From: Piscirickettsiaceae bacterium
GTDB taxonomy: Bacteria; Pseudomonadota; Gammaproteobacteria; Nitrosococcales; Methylophagaceae
Length of the DNA stretch: 14,047 nucleotides
NCBI GenBank assembly: GCA_018646825.1
Contig: JABGUA010000006.1
Location: 1-14,047, forward strand
Reading direction: 5' to 3'
The position numbers were made by a program, and so were the translations under genes. Position 1 is the first letter of the stretch; every line of letters starts with the position of its first letter. The notes under the pieces are model-generated. The model saw only the letters and a list, made by a program, of their open reading frames with translations, was not told the origin of the DNA and ran no database searches. This document shows positions 1 through 7,229 of this stretch, piece by piece.

Positions 1-1
1 A

Positions 2-139
2 GTGATCCTTGTACCAGCAATGGGCCAAAACACCAAGGTGGCTATAAAGCAGTTGCAAGCCGACGGTGTTTCGGAAATTTATATCTTAAAAGGCGGCCTG
101 AACACTTGGAAAGAGTCCAAGTTGCCCCTATTTAGTTAG
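2..139 (+). CDS. yibN: Rhodanese-like domain protein, C-terminal part (YibN-type)
   Basis: Partial gene entering from the left edge; only the last 45 codons and a TAG stop are visible. The peptide begins VILVPAMGQNTK and contains the rhodanese ending LKGGLNTW followed by LPL, which matches the last strand-helix part of a rhodanese fold. The position directly before grxC-secB-gpsA is that of yibN in E. coli and relatives. In active rhodaneses the catalytic Cys opens the loop after the hydrophobic strand (pattern VVVC); here that position is Pro (ILVPAMG), so sulfur transfer by this loop is unlikely. YibN-type proteins usually carry an N-terminal membrane segment, which lies outside the window. 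Family assignment is fairly sure; the precise role is unknown. Confidence 0.75.
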   Translation: MILVPAMGQNTKVAIKQLQADGVSEIYILKGGLNTWKESKLPLFS

Positions 140-168
140 TTCATCAGAGACAGATTAAGGCGTAAGTA

Positions 169-426
169 ATGGCAAAGGTTGAAGTATATTCCACAGGGCA
201 GTGTCCTTATTGCGTCATGGCAAAACAACTTTTAGAGCGTAAGAAGGTGAGCTACGATGAAATTCGTGTCGATAAAAACCCTAATAAACGTCAAGAAATG
301 ATGACTAAAAGTCGCCAACGTACAGTACCGCAAATTTTTATTAACGATCAGTCTGTGGGTGGTTACACTGACCTACTGGCTTTGGATCGTGCCAAGAAAT
401 TAGACAGCCTATTGGCTGCATCGTAA
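169..426 (+). CDS. grxC: Glutaredoxin 3
   Basis: An 85-residue cytosolic thiol-disulfide oxidoreductase that uses glutathione to reduce disulfides and mixed disulfides. The CPYC active site is at residues 12-15, the cis-Pro loop TVPQIF at 52-57 and the glutathione-binding GG turn at 64-65. Length matches the family (about 83-87 residues). E. coli Grx3 has GGCDDL after the cis-Pro loop; this protein reads GGYTDL, so the third, non-catalytic Cys and the first Asp are replaced. The start is preceded by TAAGG at 156-160. It lies 29 bases after the rhodanese gene and 25 before secB, the usual gammaproteobacterial order, and is probably cotranscribed with both. Confidence 0.95.
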   Translation: MAKVEVYSTGQCPYCVMAKQLLERKKVSYDEIRVDKNPNKRQEMMTKSRQRTVPQIFINDQSVGGYTDLLALDRAKKLDSLLAAS

Positions 427-451
427 TCCACTATTTTATTAAGGAAGCACC

Positions 452-928
452 ATGGCCGAAGAAAACGGCGCAGCAGAACAAGCGCAACCCCAGTTCATAA
501 TCCAAAAAATTTATACCAAAGATGTTTCATTTGAAACACCCAACTCGCCAGAAGTTTTTCGTGAAGAGTGGAAGCCAGAGCTCGATTTACAACTGACCAA
601 TGAGTATAAGCAACTTGATGACAACAATCACGACGTCACTTTAGTCGCGACCGTTACGGCTAAACTAGGCGACAAGACTGCTTTTTTAATTGAAGTAAAA
701 CAAGCAGGTGTTTTTTCATTGGTTGGCTACGGTAAAGACGAAATGGGCCCATTGATTGGCAATCATTGTCCAAATATTTTGTTCCCTTATGTGCGTGAAG
801 TTATTTCTGACTTGGTCTTAAAAGGCGGTTTCCCGCAACTGGTCTCAGCGCCAGTTAATTTTGATGCTTTGTACATGAATCAAATCGAACAAGCCAAACA
901 AGCGGCTGAACAGCAAACGACGCATTAA
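452..928 (+). CDS. secB: Protein-export chaperone SecB
   Basis: A 158-residue homotetrameric chaperone that keeps presecretory proteins unfolded in the cytoplasm and delivers them to SecA. The family signature is plain: FIIQKIYTKDVSFETPNSP near the N-terminus (about residues 15-33), then a central QAGVFSL segment and the conserved stretch GNHCPNILFPYVRE (about 103-116), followed by GGFPQL and PVNFDALY. Length is close to the E. coli protein (155 residues). A good ribosome site, AAGGA at 441-445, precedes the ATG. The C-terminal tail is rich in Gln and Ala (QAKQAAEQQ), a variable region in the family. It sits between grxC and gpsA, as in Enterobacteria. Confidence 0.97.
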   Translation: MAEENGAAEQAQPQFIIQKIYTKDVSFETPNSPEVFREEWKPELDLQLTNEYKQLDDNNHDVTLVATVTAKLGDKTAFLIEVKQAGVFSLVGYGKDEMGPLIGNHCPNILFPYVREVISDLVLKGGFPQLVSAPVNFDALYMNQIEQAKQAAEQQTTH

Positions 929-941
929 GCGGGCTTAGACT

Positions 942-1958
942 ATGACAAACTCAGTGTTGATTCCTACTTTAGTTATCGGTGCTGGTGCGTGGGGGTCAGC
1001 ATTGGCAATTGCGATGGCCAGAAATGGCCATGAAGTCTTACTTTGGGGCCGTAACACTGAGCACCTCAAAGCCATGCAACAAAGCCATAGTAACGAGCGT
1101 TATTTACCCAATCTACCCTTCCCTGCCAGCTTAGAAGTTGTTACAGATCTTGAGCGAGCGGTACAGCGGGCAAAGCATGTTTTAGTGTCAGTGCCAAGCG
1201 ACGCATTTTCTGGCATGTTAGAAACGATTAGGCCGATGCTGAAGTCCGGTACGCCACTTAGCTGGGCAACCAAAGGTTTAACACCTGAAACTGGCCGTTT
1301 TTTATACGATACGGCAGCAGATATTTTAGGTGAGGGCCATCCCTTAGCTATCATTTCAGGCCCTTCTTTTGCAATGGAAGTGGCCAAAGATTTACCGACA
1401 GCGATGACCGTCGCTTCAAAAGATAAAGCCTTCTTCCAGAATCTTGCGGCAGCCATTCATCGCCCTACTCTGCGTGTTTACACCACATCAGACGTACAAG
1501 GTGTACAAGTTGGCGGTACAGTAAAAAATGTCTTAGCAATCGGTGCAGGTATCTCAGATGGCTTAGGTTATGGCGCCAATGCACGGGCAGCTTTAATTAC
1601 CCGGGGTATGGCAGAAATACTACGTCTGGCAGCCAGCTTGGGTGCAGAAACAGAAACTATGATCGGCTTATCCGGCGTTGGTGATTTAATCCTCACTTGT
1701 ACCGATAATCAAAGCCGCAATCGTCAGCTTGGTTTGGCTATCGGTAGAGGTTTAACGGTCGAACAAGCAGTCGCTGAAGTGGGCAAAACAGTTGAAGGCA
1801 TGAATGCTGCCCGTGAAGTGCTGATGCGGGCCAAACAAGCGGGCATCGAAATGCCGATTGTTGAGCAGGTGTATAAAATTCTGTTTGAGGGTAATGATCC
1901 GAGAAGAGCGGTTCAAGCCTTGTTATGCAGAGAACAGAAACCAGAAACAAGCCGTTAG
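942..1958 (+). CDS. gpsA: Glycerol-3-phosphate dehydrogenase [NAD(P)+]
   Basis: A 338-residue cytosolic enzyme that reduces dihydroxyacetone phosphate to sn-glycerol-3-phosphate, the backbone for phospholipids. The Rossmann motif GAGAWG is at residues 13-18. Conserved family segments are TKGL (110-113), SGPSFA (139-144), catalytic Lys195 in GGTVKN, the substrate-binding block GANARAALITRG (211-222), and GVGDLILTC (245-253) with SRNR shortly after. Length matches E. coli GpsA (339). It begins 13 bases after the secB stop with no strong ribosome site, so it may rely on translation of secB. Its product is the acyl acceptor of PlsY, encoded later in this window. A hairpin just downstream may end the transcript. 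Confidence 0.97.
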   Translation: MTNSVLIPTLVIGAGAWGSALAIAMARNGHEVLLWGRNTEHLKAMQQSHSNERYLPNLPFPASLEVVTDLERAVQRAKHVLVSVPSDAFSGMLETIRPMLKSGTPLSWATKGLTPETGRFLYDTAADILGEGHPLAIISGPSFAMEVAKDLPTAMTVASKDKAFFQNLAAAIHRPTLRVYTTSDVQGVQVGGTVKNVLAIGAGISDGLGYGANARAALITRGMAEILRLAASLGAETETMIGLSGVGDLILTCTDNQSRNRQLGLAIGRGLTVEQAVAEVGKTVEGMNAAREVLMRAKQAGIEMPIVEQVYKILFEGNDPRRAVQALLCREQKPETSR

Positions 1959-1960
1959 TA

Positions 1961-1991
1961 AATTTTAAGGGGAATGGTGTTCTCTTAAATT
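1961..1991 (+). terminator. Possible terminator hairpin after gpsA
   Basis: An imperfect inverted repeat begins 3 bases after the gpsA stop. The arms are roughly 1961-1973 and 1980-1991, with about 12 pairs, one bulged T at 1966, two G-U pairs and a 6-base loop. There is no proper T-run after it, and the G-U pairs become mismatches in the opposite transcript, so it would serve gpsA rather than the minus-strand gene. Weak evidence. Confidence 0.3.
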
Positions 1992-2004
1992 ATAACCAGA
2001 CTAA

Positions 2005-2592
2005 TCAATTATCGATTGTCATCTTAGGCAATGTCCGATCTTTCCTGACATAGTGATGATATAGCGCAGCAAGAATGTGGCCCGCTATTAATAACTAAAC
2101 CACCCAAGCGCCCAGCACATCCTTATGGATGAAATCTATTGGTTCTTCCAGTTCTTTGAATGTCATGCCTAACCCATCGCTCACAAGGGATTAGAATAAC
2201 CATGTGTTTTCAAACTTCTGAATCTCGAACATGAAGAAATAGTCGGTGTTTACACCTGTCCCCACATAGCCCGTTATAGGCATAATTATCATGATGACGT
2301 ATAAGGCATAATGGCCAACCTGGGCAGCAAAATGTTCTAATTTAGTGCCCGGCTCAGGGTCTGGCTGGCGGTTAGTTATACGCCATACAATACGAAGCAC
2401 CACAATAACACCGAGGGTTATCCCTATAGATAAATGAATTTGAAGCGCAGTAAAGTTCTCAGGAGTCTTGGCCTCTGTAAACCAAAGTCTGAAATAAAAA
2501 CTCATATAAGCCACAAGAAAAAGAACAGCTGTTCCCCAATGCAAATATTTTGCCATTGAACCGTAGCTTTTAGACGTGTTTTTAATATTCAT
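2005..2592 (-). pseudogene. Cytochrome b561 family protein, interrupted by two stop codons
   Basis: Reading the minus strand from the ATG at 2592 gives a cytochrome b561 (CybB/YodB type) protein: a four-helix inner-membrane di-heme protein that passes electrons from quinols. The open part is 133 residues, with conserved His at 18 (YLHWG), 53 (QIHLSIG), 87 and 94 (GHYALY). It stops at TAA (2191-2193), but the same frame continues with recognisable family sequence (FIHKDVLGAWVV), a second stop TAG at 2095-2097, then LLIAGHILAALYHHYVRKD and a final TGA at 2005-2007. Without the two stops the protein would be about 195 residues, a normal length. No frameshift is needed. The last transmembrane helix, with its heme-ligand His, lies beyond both stops, so a functional product is unlikely. 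The TAG follows Val-Val where Trp (TGG) could have stood. Confidence 0.85.
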
Positions 2593-2697
2593 TTAAATAC
2601 TCTGAAGGTTTTGGGTTCGCGATCAGTTAGCACCGAAAAAGGCAGAATTTATAAGGAACCCTCTCTTTTTAGAGTGAAACACTATATCTAAAAGCGT

Positions 2698-3873
2698 TCA
2701 AAGGCTATACCGCCTATCCGCCAACTGAAGCCGAGGCAATAGTTCTGGCAAGTCCTTGGTCAGAGTCAAAGCCTTAAAGCTCTCCCCCATCTCCGACGGC
2801 AACGTCAGCCGTTTGATAGCCGTTGTCTGTTGCAATGAATCAAGGGTCACATTATCCGAAGACATGGCTTCTAATAATTCAGTAATCCCACCTGCTAATA
2901 AGAAATCAGCTTGGGTTTGGAACCCTTCAACATCAAGTCCCGATGTCTGTGCCATTTCCGCTAAGGCGGTGAATTCAACATGGCTGGTAATATCTTGTAA
3001 ACCAGGCAGGATAAGCGGGTTGTCATGACCTTGATGTCGGTAATAACACATCAAAGTGCCTTGGCTGCGTTGCGGGTGATAATAGCTCGCCCGATCATGG
3101 CCATAATCAATAATAAAAATTGCGCCTTGTTTTAAACACTCAGCCAAACTGGCGACCCACCCTTCTGCCGCCAAATTCACCTCTGCAAAATAATCGGTTT
3201 GTGAGTTGTTTCGTGAGATCACCTTGGTGCGTTGCTTTAATTCTTCATTATTCACTGGCCCATCAAGCCATTGCAAAACACCTTCATCGATCGTCACACA
3301 ACATTCATACCATGCTGCTTGATCAAAATGCAGGCGATGAATGGGCATGGCGTCACAGACTTCATTGGCGATAATCACGCCAACAAATTTTTCTGGCAGT
3401 TGATCTAGCCAAATGACCTTTTCAAATAGCGATGGAATATACTGTTCTAAGTATTCACACTGTCTAACTTGTAAGTCAGCACTTGCTTCAATAATGTAAT
3501 AATAATCGGGTAAAGCACCCTCTTTATCGAGTTGTAATAGAATATTACCCGCCATTTTGCCGCTGCCAGCGCCAAATTCGAGTAGATTAAATTCGGTTAA
3601 TTGCTGGCGGACATCTTGAATATGACGGGCGAGGGTTTGAGAAAATAACGGTGAAATTTCTGGCGCAGTGGTGAAGTCACCATACTGGCCAAACTTCTGA
3701 TTGCCGGCACTGTAATAACCCAAACCGGGCGTATAAAGGCAAAGCTGCATATACTCAGCAAACGTGATTTTTCCGCCGGCATCGACAATGCGCTGTTGAA
3801 TGACAGCGAATAATCGATCACTATGCGCTTGTGCAAGCGGATCAATATTAAGTATGGGATCAGAAACAGTCAT
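2698..3873 (-). CDS. MidA/NDUFAF7-family class I SAM-dependent methyltransferase
   Basis: A 391-residue protein of the COG1565 family (Pfam Methyltransf_28). Family marks in order: ITFAEYMQLCLYTPGLGYY (36-54), GDFTTAPEISPLF (65-77), the SAM-binding loop EFGAGSGKMAG (99-109), and IIANEVCDAMP (167-177), the usual NE-DA-P segment. The mitochondrial relative NDUFAF7 dimethylates an arginine of the complex I subunit NDUFS2; whether the bacterial enzyme modifies complex I is inference. The start codon overlaps that of the divergent folM by two bases, and no strong ribosome site is visible before it. No later start fits, because conserved sequence begins near residue 36. The stop (TGA) is 105 bases from the start of the broken b561 gene, which lies downstream on the same strand. 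Confidence 0.9.
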   Translation of the reverse strand: MTVSDPILNIDPLAQAHSDRLFAVIQQRIVDAGGKITFAEYMQLCLYTPGLGYYSAGNQKFGQYGDFTTAPEISPLFSQTLARHIQDVRQQLTEFNLLEFGAGSGKMAGNILLQLDKEGALPDYYYIIEASADLQVRQCEYLEQYIPSLFEKVIWLDQLPEKFVGVIIANEVCDAMPIHRLHFDQAAWYECCVTIDEGVLQWLDGPVNNEELKQRTKVISRNNSQTDYFAEVNLAAEGWVASLAECLKQGAIFIIDYGHDRASYYHPQRSQGTLMCYYRHQGHDNPLILPGLQDITSHVEFTALAEMAQTSGLDVEGFQTQADFLLAGGITELLEAMSSDNVTLDSLQQTTAIKRLTLPSEMGESFKALTLTKDLPELLPRLQLADRRYSL

Positions 3874-4606
3874 GGCAAATCAGCTATTAGAGAATGCAGT
3901 GGTAGTGACCGGCGCGGGACGACGAGTGGGCCATCATATTGCCCAACGCTTATACCAAGACGGTTATACCGTGATAGCGCATTATCGTACGCATACGCCA
4001 GAGATCCAAGCGTTAACTGAATTAGGTATCACAACGGTACAAGCTGATTTATCAAATAGTGAACAGATACTGGCTTTTGTGGAACAGTTGAAAGGGCATT
4101 GTCATCAGTTTCGAGCGCTGATTCATAATGCATCGTCATTTGAACCAACGTCGGATGATTTGGTGAAAGTCGCTGAACAATATCAGCAGTTTTTTACGAT
4201 TCATATGATGGCGCCATTTTTAATCAATCAAAGTTTGCAATCCATGATGGTAGGAGAGGGCACCGATCCGGCGGATATTATCCATATTACCGATATTAAT
4301 GTTGAAAATCCGACACCCGCATTCGACATTTATGGCACCACTAAAGCAGGTTTGCACAATATGACGCTGGCATTGGCGAAAAAGTGGGGGCCGAAGATCA
4401 AAGTCAATGCGGTTGCACCCGGGCCAGTCCTCTTCACACCAACGCATACTGAAGCGACAATAGAACAAATGCTGGATGAGACATTATTGAAAAAAGAGGG
4501 TGGAGCAGAGCCGGTTTATCTGGCTGTTAAGAGTATTTTAACGAACCCATTTTTAACTGGGTGCAGTATTCCAGTCGATGGTGGCCGCCGTCTCTCCAAA
4601 CGTTAG
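3872..4606 (+). CDS. folM: Dihydromonapterin reductase / pteridine reductase (SDR family)
   Basis: A 244-residue short-chain dehydrogenase closely resembling E. coli FolM, which uses NADPH to reduce dihydromonapterin to tetrahydromonapterin and has weak dihydrofolate reductase activity. The cofactor motif TGAGRRVG is at 13-20; its paired Arg is typical of pteridine reductases and NADPH use. NAS is at 86-88, HITD at 138-141 replaces the usual SDR Ser region, and the catalytic pair is Tyr154 and Lys158 (YGTTKAG). The C-terminus ends PVDGGRRL, as in FolM. The ATG at 3872 is chosen because it matches the homologue N-terminus; GGGAT at 3856-3860 is a weak ribosome site, and an in-frame ATG at 3854 is possible. 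It overlaps midA at the start and folK at the end. Confidence 0.88.
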   Translation: MANQLLENAVVVTGAGRRVGHHIAQRLYQDGYTVIAHYRTHTPEIQALTELGITTVQADLSNSEQILAFVEQLKGHCHQFRALIHNASSFEPTSDDLVKVAEQYQQFFTIHMMAPFLINQSLQSMMVGEGTDPADIIHITDINVENPTPAFDIYGTTKAGLHNMTLALAKKWGPKIKVNAVAPGPVLFTPTHTEATIEQMLDETLLKKEGGAEPVYLAVKSILTNPFLTGCSIPVDGGRRLSKR

Positions 4607-5059
4607 GTTATCAAGTTGAATCGCGACACCAGCCTGTAATGATCGCCATTGTCGTCTTGATAAATAGGAAAACAATTCATCAATGACAGGGTATAAAAAG
4701 TATTCATCAGTAATGCTATTGGCAGGACGCTGAAAGTCTTCTTCATGCGTCACACGAAACAAAATATCTAAATCTGCAGGCCGATCTTTTGTCTTACTAG
4801 CAGGATCTGCTCTGTCTCGGCCCAAACTTATTTCAATCTCATTGCAGAACGCTTTTAATGTTGTTTGATCAATATCTGTTTCAAGAAATACCGCCATATT
4901 TAAAAAATCATGCTGGCTATTCATGCCGACGGGTGGAATATTAAGAACGCGACTTAAAGTTAAGCGAGGGAAACGCTTCAAAAGCGCCGCTATGATGTCG
5001 GCGATATTGCTTTTTGGTGATAGATTGCTACCAATCCCTAACAAATAGCCAGTCTGCAT
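4553..5059 (-). CDS. folK: HPPK: 2-amino-4-hydroxy-6-hydroxymethyldihydropteridine diphosphokinase
   Basis: A 168-residue cytosolic enzyme that transfers pyrophosphate from ATP to 6-hydroxymethyl-7,8-dihydropterin, the step before dihydropteroate synthase. Motifs: LGIGSNLSP near the N-terminus (7-15), PPVG and DFLNMAV (51-57), LGRDR (79-83) and the Mg-binding DLDIL with Asp96 and Asp98, preceded by Arg93. The usual W-G-P-R stretch of the E. coli enzyme is replaced by SKTKDRPA, a divergent variant that keeps the Arg and both Asp. The ATG overlaps the folB stop by one base (TAATG), which implies translational coupling. The last 54 bases overlap the 3' end of folM on the other strand. Confidence 0.88.
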   Translation of the reverse strand: MQTGYLLGIGSNLSPKSNIADIIAALLKRFPRLTLSRVLNIPPVGMNSQHDFLNMAVFLETDIDQTTLKAFCNEIEISLGRDRADPASKTKDRPADLDILFRVTHEEDFQRPANSITDEYFLYPVIDELFSYLSRRQWRSLQAGVAIQLDNLTFGETAATIDWNTAPS

Positions 5060-5409
5060 TACGCTGAGCGTTCGATCACAATTTTAGCGAAGTTTTGGCC
5101 GTAAAGCTTGACTGGTTTAGTCAACGACAATTTTAGTTTTGGGATGCTAAATTGCGCTAGCAATAGGGCGGCTATGTCTTCTGCTAACGTTTCGATTAGC
5201 TGATAATCGCTACGCTCGACAAAGCCGACAATTGTCTGCGCAACAGCGCCGTAATCCAAGGTATCGGCAATAGCATCACTTGCTGCTGCGGTACGGATGT
5301 CATAGTCCATTTCGAGATCAAAGCGGAGTGTTTGTGTTGTTTGGCGTTCCCAATCGTAGATACCGATAATGGTGTCCACTTTGAGATCATTAAGAAAAAT
5401 TTTATCCAT
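5059..5409 (-). CDS. folB: Dihydroneopterin aldolase
   Basis: A 116-residue enzyme that cleaves 7,8-dihydroneopterin to 6-hydroxymethyl-7,8-dihydropterin and glycolaldehyde; FolB products can also epimerise dihydroneopterin to dihydromonapterin. The N-terminus MDKIFLNDLKVDTIIGIYDWER matches E. coli FolB (MDIVFIEQLSVITTIGVYDWE), so I start at 5409 rather than at the upstream in-frame ATGs at 5475 and 5472. Other family marks are TLDYGAV, LIETLAEDIA and the LTKPVKL strand near the C-terminus, ending in IVIER. The product feeds FolK, encoded immediately downstream with a one-base stop/start overlap. The gene diverges from plsY with about 70 bases between starts. Confidence 0.93.
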   Translation of the reverse strand: MDKIFLNDLKVDTIIGIYDWERQTTQTLRFDLEMDYDIRTAAASDAIADTLDYGAVAQTIVGFVERSDYQLIETLAEDIAALLLAQFSIPKLKLSLTKPVKLYGQNFAKIVIERSA

Positions 5410-5439
5410 ATTGTCTGCGTGTTTTACTGGAAATAGCCC

Positions 5440-5445
5440 TATAAT
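5440..5445 (+). promoter_or_regulatory. Possible -10 box for plsY (folB/plsY divergent region)
   Basis: A perfect TATAAT lies 33 bases before the plsY ATG, between the divergent folB and plsY starts. I see no good -35 at 16-18 bases, so the site is tentative. The complementary reading gives CATTAT/ATTATA, which might serve folB. Confidence 0.25.
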
Positions 5446-5478
5446 GGCGCAATCATTAATTTTAGGCTGCATCATATC

Positions 5479-6072
5479 ATGCTTGAAACATTGACCCTGC
5501 CAATCAGCGTATTGATTGGGGCATATCTTATCGGTTCATTAAATAGCGCCATTGTCTTGTGTAAATTAGCAGGCTTGCCTGACCCTCGTTCGCAAGGTTC
5601 TGGTAATCCTGGCGCGACTAACGTGTTACGTTTTGGCGGTAAAAAACTGGCGGCAACAGTATTAATCATCGATGTGTTGAAAGGTGTTTTACCGGTAATC
5701 ATAGCGAGCCTTTTAGGCTTGGATAACGCGTGGTTAACAGCCACGGCTTTCGCAGCCTTTTTAGGCCATCTTTATCCGCTCTTTTTCCAATTCAAAGGCG
5801 GAAAAGGGGTGGCCACAGCGTTAGGCGGTTTCTTGGCATTATCATTGCCATTAGCAGGCACTATCTTACTCAGCTGGCTAGTGGTTTTTGTGATTACAAG
5901 AATCTCATCCTTGTCGGCGATTATCGCGTCTTCATTAGCACCGCTTTATAGCATTTGGTTTATCGATAGTTTGGGAGCGCGTTGGATTATTTTTATTATG
6001 GCAACCATGCTGTTGTTCCGCCACAGTGCCAATATCAAGCGTCTTTTGTCTGGTGAAGAATCGAAATCCTAA
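5479..6072 (+). CDS. plsY: Acyl-phosphate:glycerol-3-phosphate acyltransferase
   Basis: A 197-residue inner-membrane enzyme that transfers an acyl group from acyl-phosphate (made by PlsX) to position 1 of glycerol-3-phosphate, the first step of phospholipid synthesis. The conserved cytoplasmic loops are visible: GSLNSAIVLCKL (19-30) with SQGSGNPGATNVLR (38-51), FKGGKGVATALGG (about 107-119), and a later hydrophobic segment ending FRHSANIKRLLSGEE. Five or so hydrophobic stretches fit the family topology. Length is near E. coli PlsY (205). The gene stands between folB and tsaD, as in E. coli (ygiH). Its substrate comes from GpsA, also encoded in this window. Its stop is 4 bases from the convergent tsaD stop, with no room for a terminator between them. 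Confidence 0.95.
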   Translation: MLETLTLPISVLIGAYLIGSLNSAIVLCKLAGLPDPRSQGSGNPGATNVLRFGGKKLAATVLIIDVLKGVLPVIIASLLGLDNAWLTATAFAAFLGHLYPLFFQFKGGKGVATALGGFLALSLPLAGTILLSWLVVFVITRISSLSAIIASSLAPLYSIWFIDSLGARWIIFIMATMLLFRHSANIKRLLSGEESKS

Positions 6073-6076
6073 TGGT

Positions 6077-7087
6077 TTAAGGCGGACTGAGTTCATCCAA
6101 AGGCCAGCGGGGGCGGGCTGAAAAAGTCGGTGGTTTATTATTTTTTACTAAAGCGCGCTGGCGCATGGCACCTGCGAAGGCAATCATCGCCCCGTTATCA
6201 CTACAAAATGCTTGTCTAGGATAGTGAACCGTAATATCCGGCAAGCCATCTAATCGAGCCCTTAGAGCAAGGTTGGCGCTGACGCCCCCTGCAACGACCA
6301 AAGTCCGCTGACCTGTTTCTTTTAAAGCCCGTTTGCATTTTATTGTGAGCGTTTCAACGGCCGCGGTTTGAAAAGCCAAAGCAATGTTTGCTTTGTCTTG
6401 TTCTGTTTGTGTGCTATCCAGCCAAGTATTCATCGTAAACGTCTTTAGACCGCTAAAGCTAAAGTCCAAACCGGGTCGGTTGGTCATGGGCCGAGGGAAA
6501 GTATATTTCCCTTCAATACCTTTCTCCGCAAGGGCAGCTAAAATAGGGCCGCCCGGATAACCTAAACCTAGCATTTTAGCGGTTTTATCGAATGCCTCTC
6601 CGACAGCATCATCAATTGACTCACCCAAAAGGACGTATTCGCCAACACCCTTCACATCAACCAGCAAGGTGTGCCCCCCAGAAACCAATAAAGAAACAAA
6701 AGGGAATGAGGGGGGGGTATCTTCCAAGAGAGGAGATAATAAATGACCTTCCATATGATTGATGGGCAAAGCAGGGATGTCTAAGGCCCAAGCCATACTG
6801 CGTCCAATGGCAGCACCCACTAATAAAGCGCCGACTAAACCAGGGCCCGCAGTATAGGCAATGGCATCGATATCCTGTTGGGTTAATCCCGCTTCAACTA
6901 ATACTTCTTCAATTAAAGGCAGGGTTTTGCGGATATGATCACGCGAAGCCAATTCAGGCACGACACCACCATATTCGCCATGCAGTTCGACTTGGCTGTA
7001 TAAAGCATGGGCAAGTAAGCCTTGCTCAGTGTCATAGAGGGCAATGCCTGTCTCATCGCAGGAAGATTCGATACCTAATACAAGCAT
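6077..7087 (-). CDS. tsaD: tRNA N6-adenosine threonylcarbamoyltransferase
   Basis: A 336-residue Kae1/Qri7/TsaD protein of the ASKHA fold. With TsaB and TsaE it transfers threonylcarbamoyl from TC-AMP to A37 of tRNAs reading ANN codons (t6A). The N-terminus LGIESSCDETGIALYD is the family signature; the metal-binding HMEGH is at 111-115; LVSGGHTLL, DFSFSGLKT, GGVSANLALR and FCSDNGAMIAFAG follow in order. Length equals the E. coli enzyme (337). Upstream on the minus strand, CATAAT (complement of 7125-7130) with TTGATC (complement of 7150-7155) at 19 bases is a possible promoter. It diverges from rpsU, as in E. coli. The tRNA-Ile2 encoded near 11.7 kb is a predicted substrate. Confidence 0.97.
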   Translation of the reverse strand: MLVLGIESSCDETGIALYDTEQGLLAHALYSQVELHGEYGGVVPELASRDHIRKTLPLIEEVLVEAGLTQQDIDAIAYTAGPGLVGALLVGAAIGRSMAWALDIPALPINHMEGHLLSPLLEDTPPSFPFVSLLVSGGHTLLVDVKGVGEYVLLGESIDDAVGEAFDKTAKMLGLGYPGGPILAALAEKGIEGKYTFPRPMTNRPGLDFSFSGLKTFTMNTWLDSTQTEQDKANIALAFQTAAVETLTIKCKRALKETGQRTLVVAGGVSANLALRARLDGLPDITVHYPRQAFCSDNGAMIAFAGAMRQRALVKNNKPPTFSARPRWPLDELSPP

Positions 7088-7159
7088 GTTTAAGCGGGTT
7101 CTCGACTTTAGAAAATAGCGTTATATTATGCCTTTTTTAAAAGAAAGTGGATCAAGGTG

Positions 7160-7188
7160 TTTTCTTTCTGTCAGATCTTTCGTACAAT
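7160..7188 (+). promoter_or_regulatory. Putative promoter of the rpsU operon
   Basis: TACAAT at 7183-7188 (5 of 6 to the consensus -10) is preceded at 17 bases by TTTTCT at 7160-7165, a poor -35. It would start transcription near 7195, about 35 bases before the rpsU ATG. It lies in the 142-base gap between divergent tsaD and rpsU, where a promoter is expected. Confidence 0.4.
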
Positions 7189-7229
7189 TGAGGGCTTTTC
7201 CATAAAATTTTTAGTTCAGGAAACAAAAT

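Noticed and set aside
2191..2193. TAA and TAG inside the b561 frame read as recoded sense codons
   Set aside because: Other genes here end with TAA and TAG as true stops (gpsA, grxC, secB), so an altered code is excluded, and there is no sign of a programmed read-through element.
5410..5475. Upstream in-frame extension of FolB (22 extra residues)
   Set aside because: E. coli FolB aligns from the ATG at 5409, and the extension would run to the plsY start.
7134..7170. Short inverted repeat AGAAAG/CTTTCT in the tsaD-rpsU gap
   Set aside because: Six A/T-rich pairs with a long loop; not distinguishable from chance.
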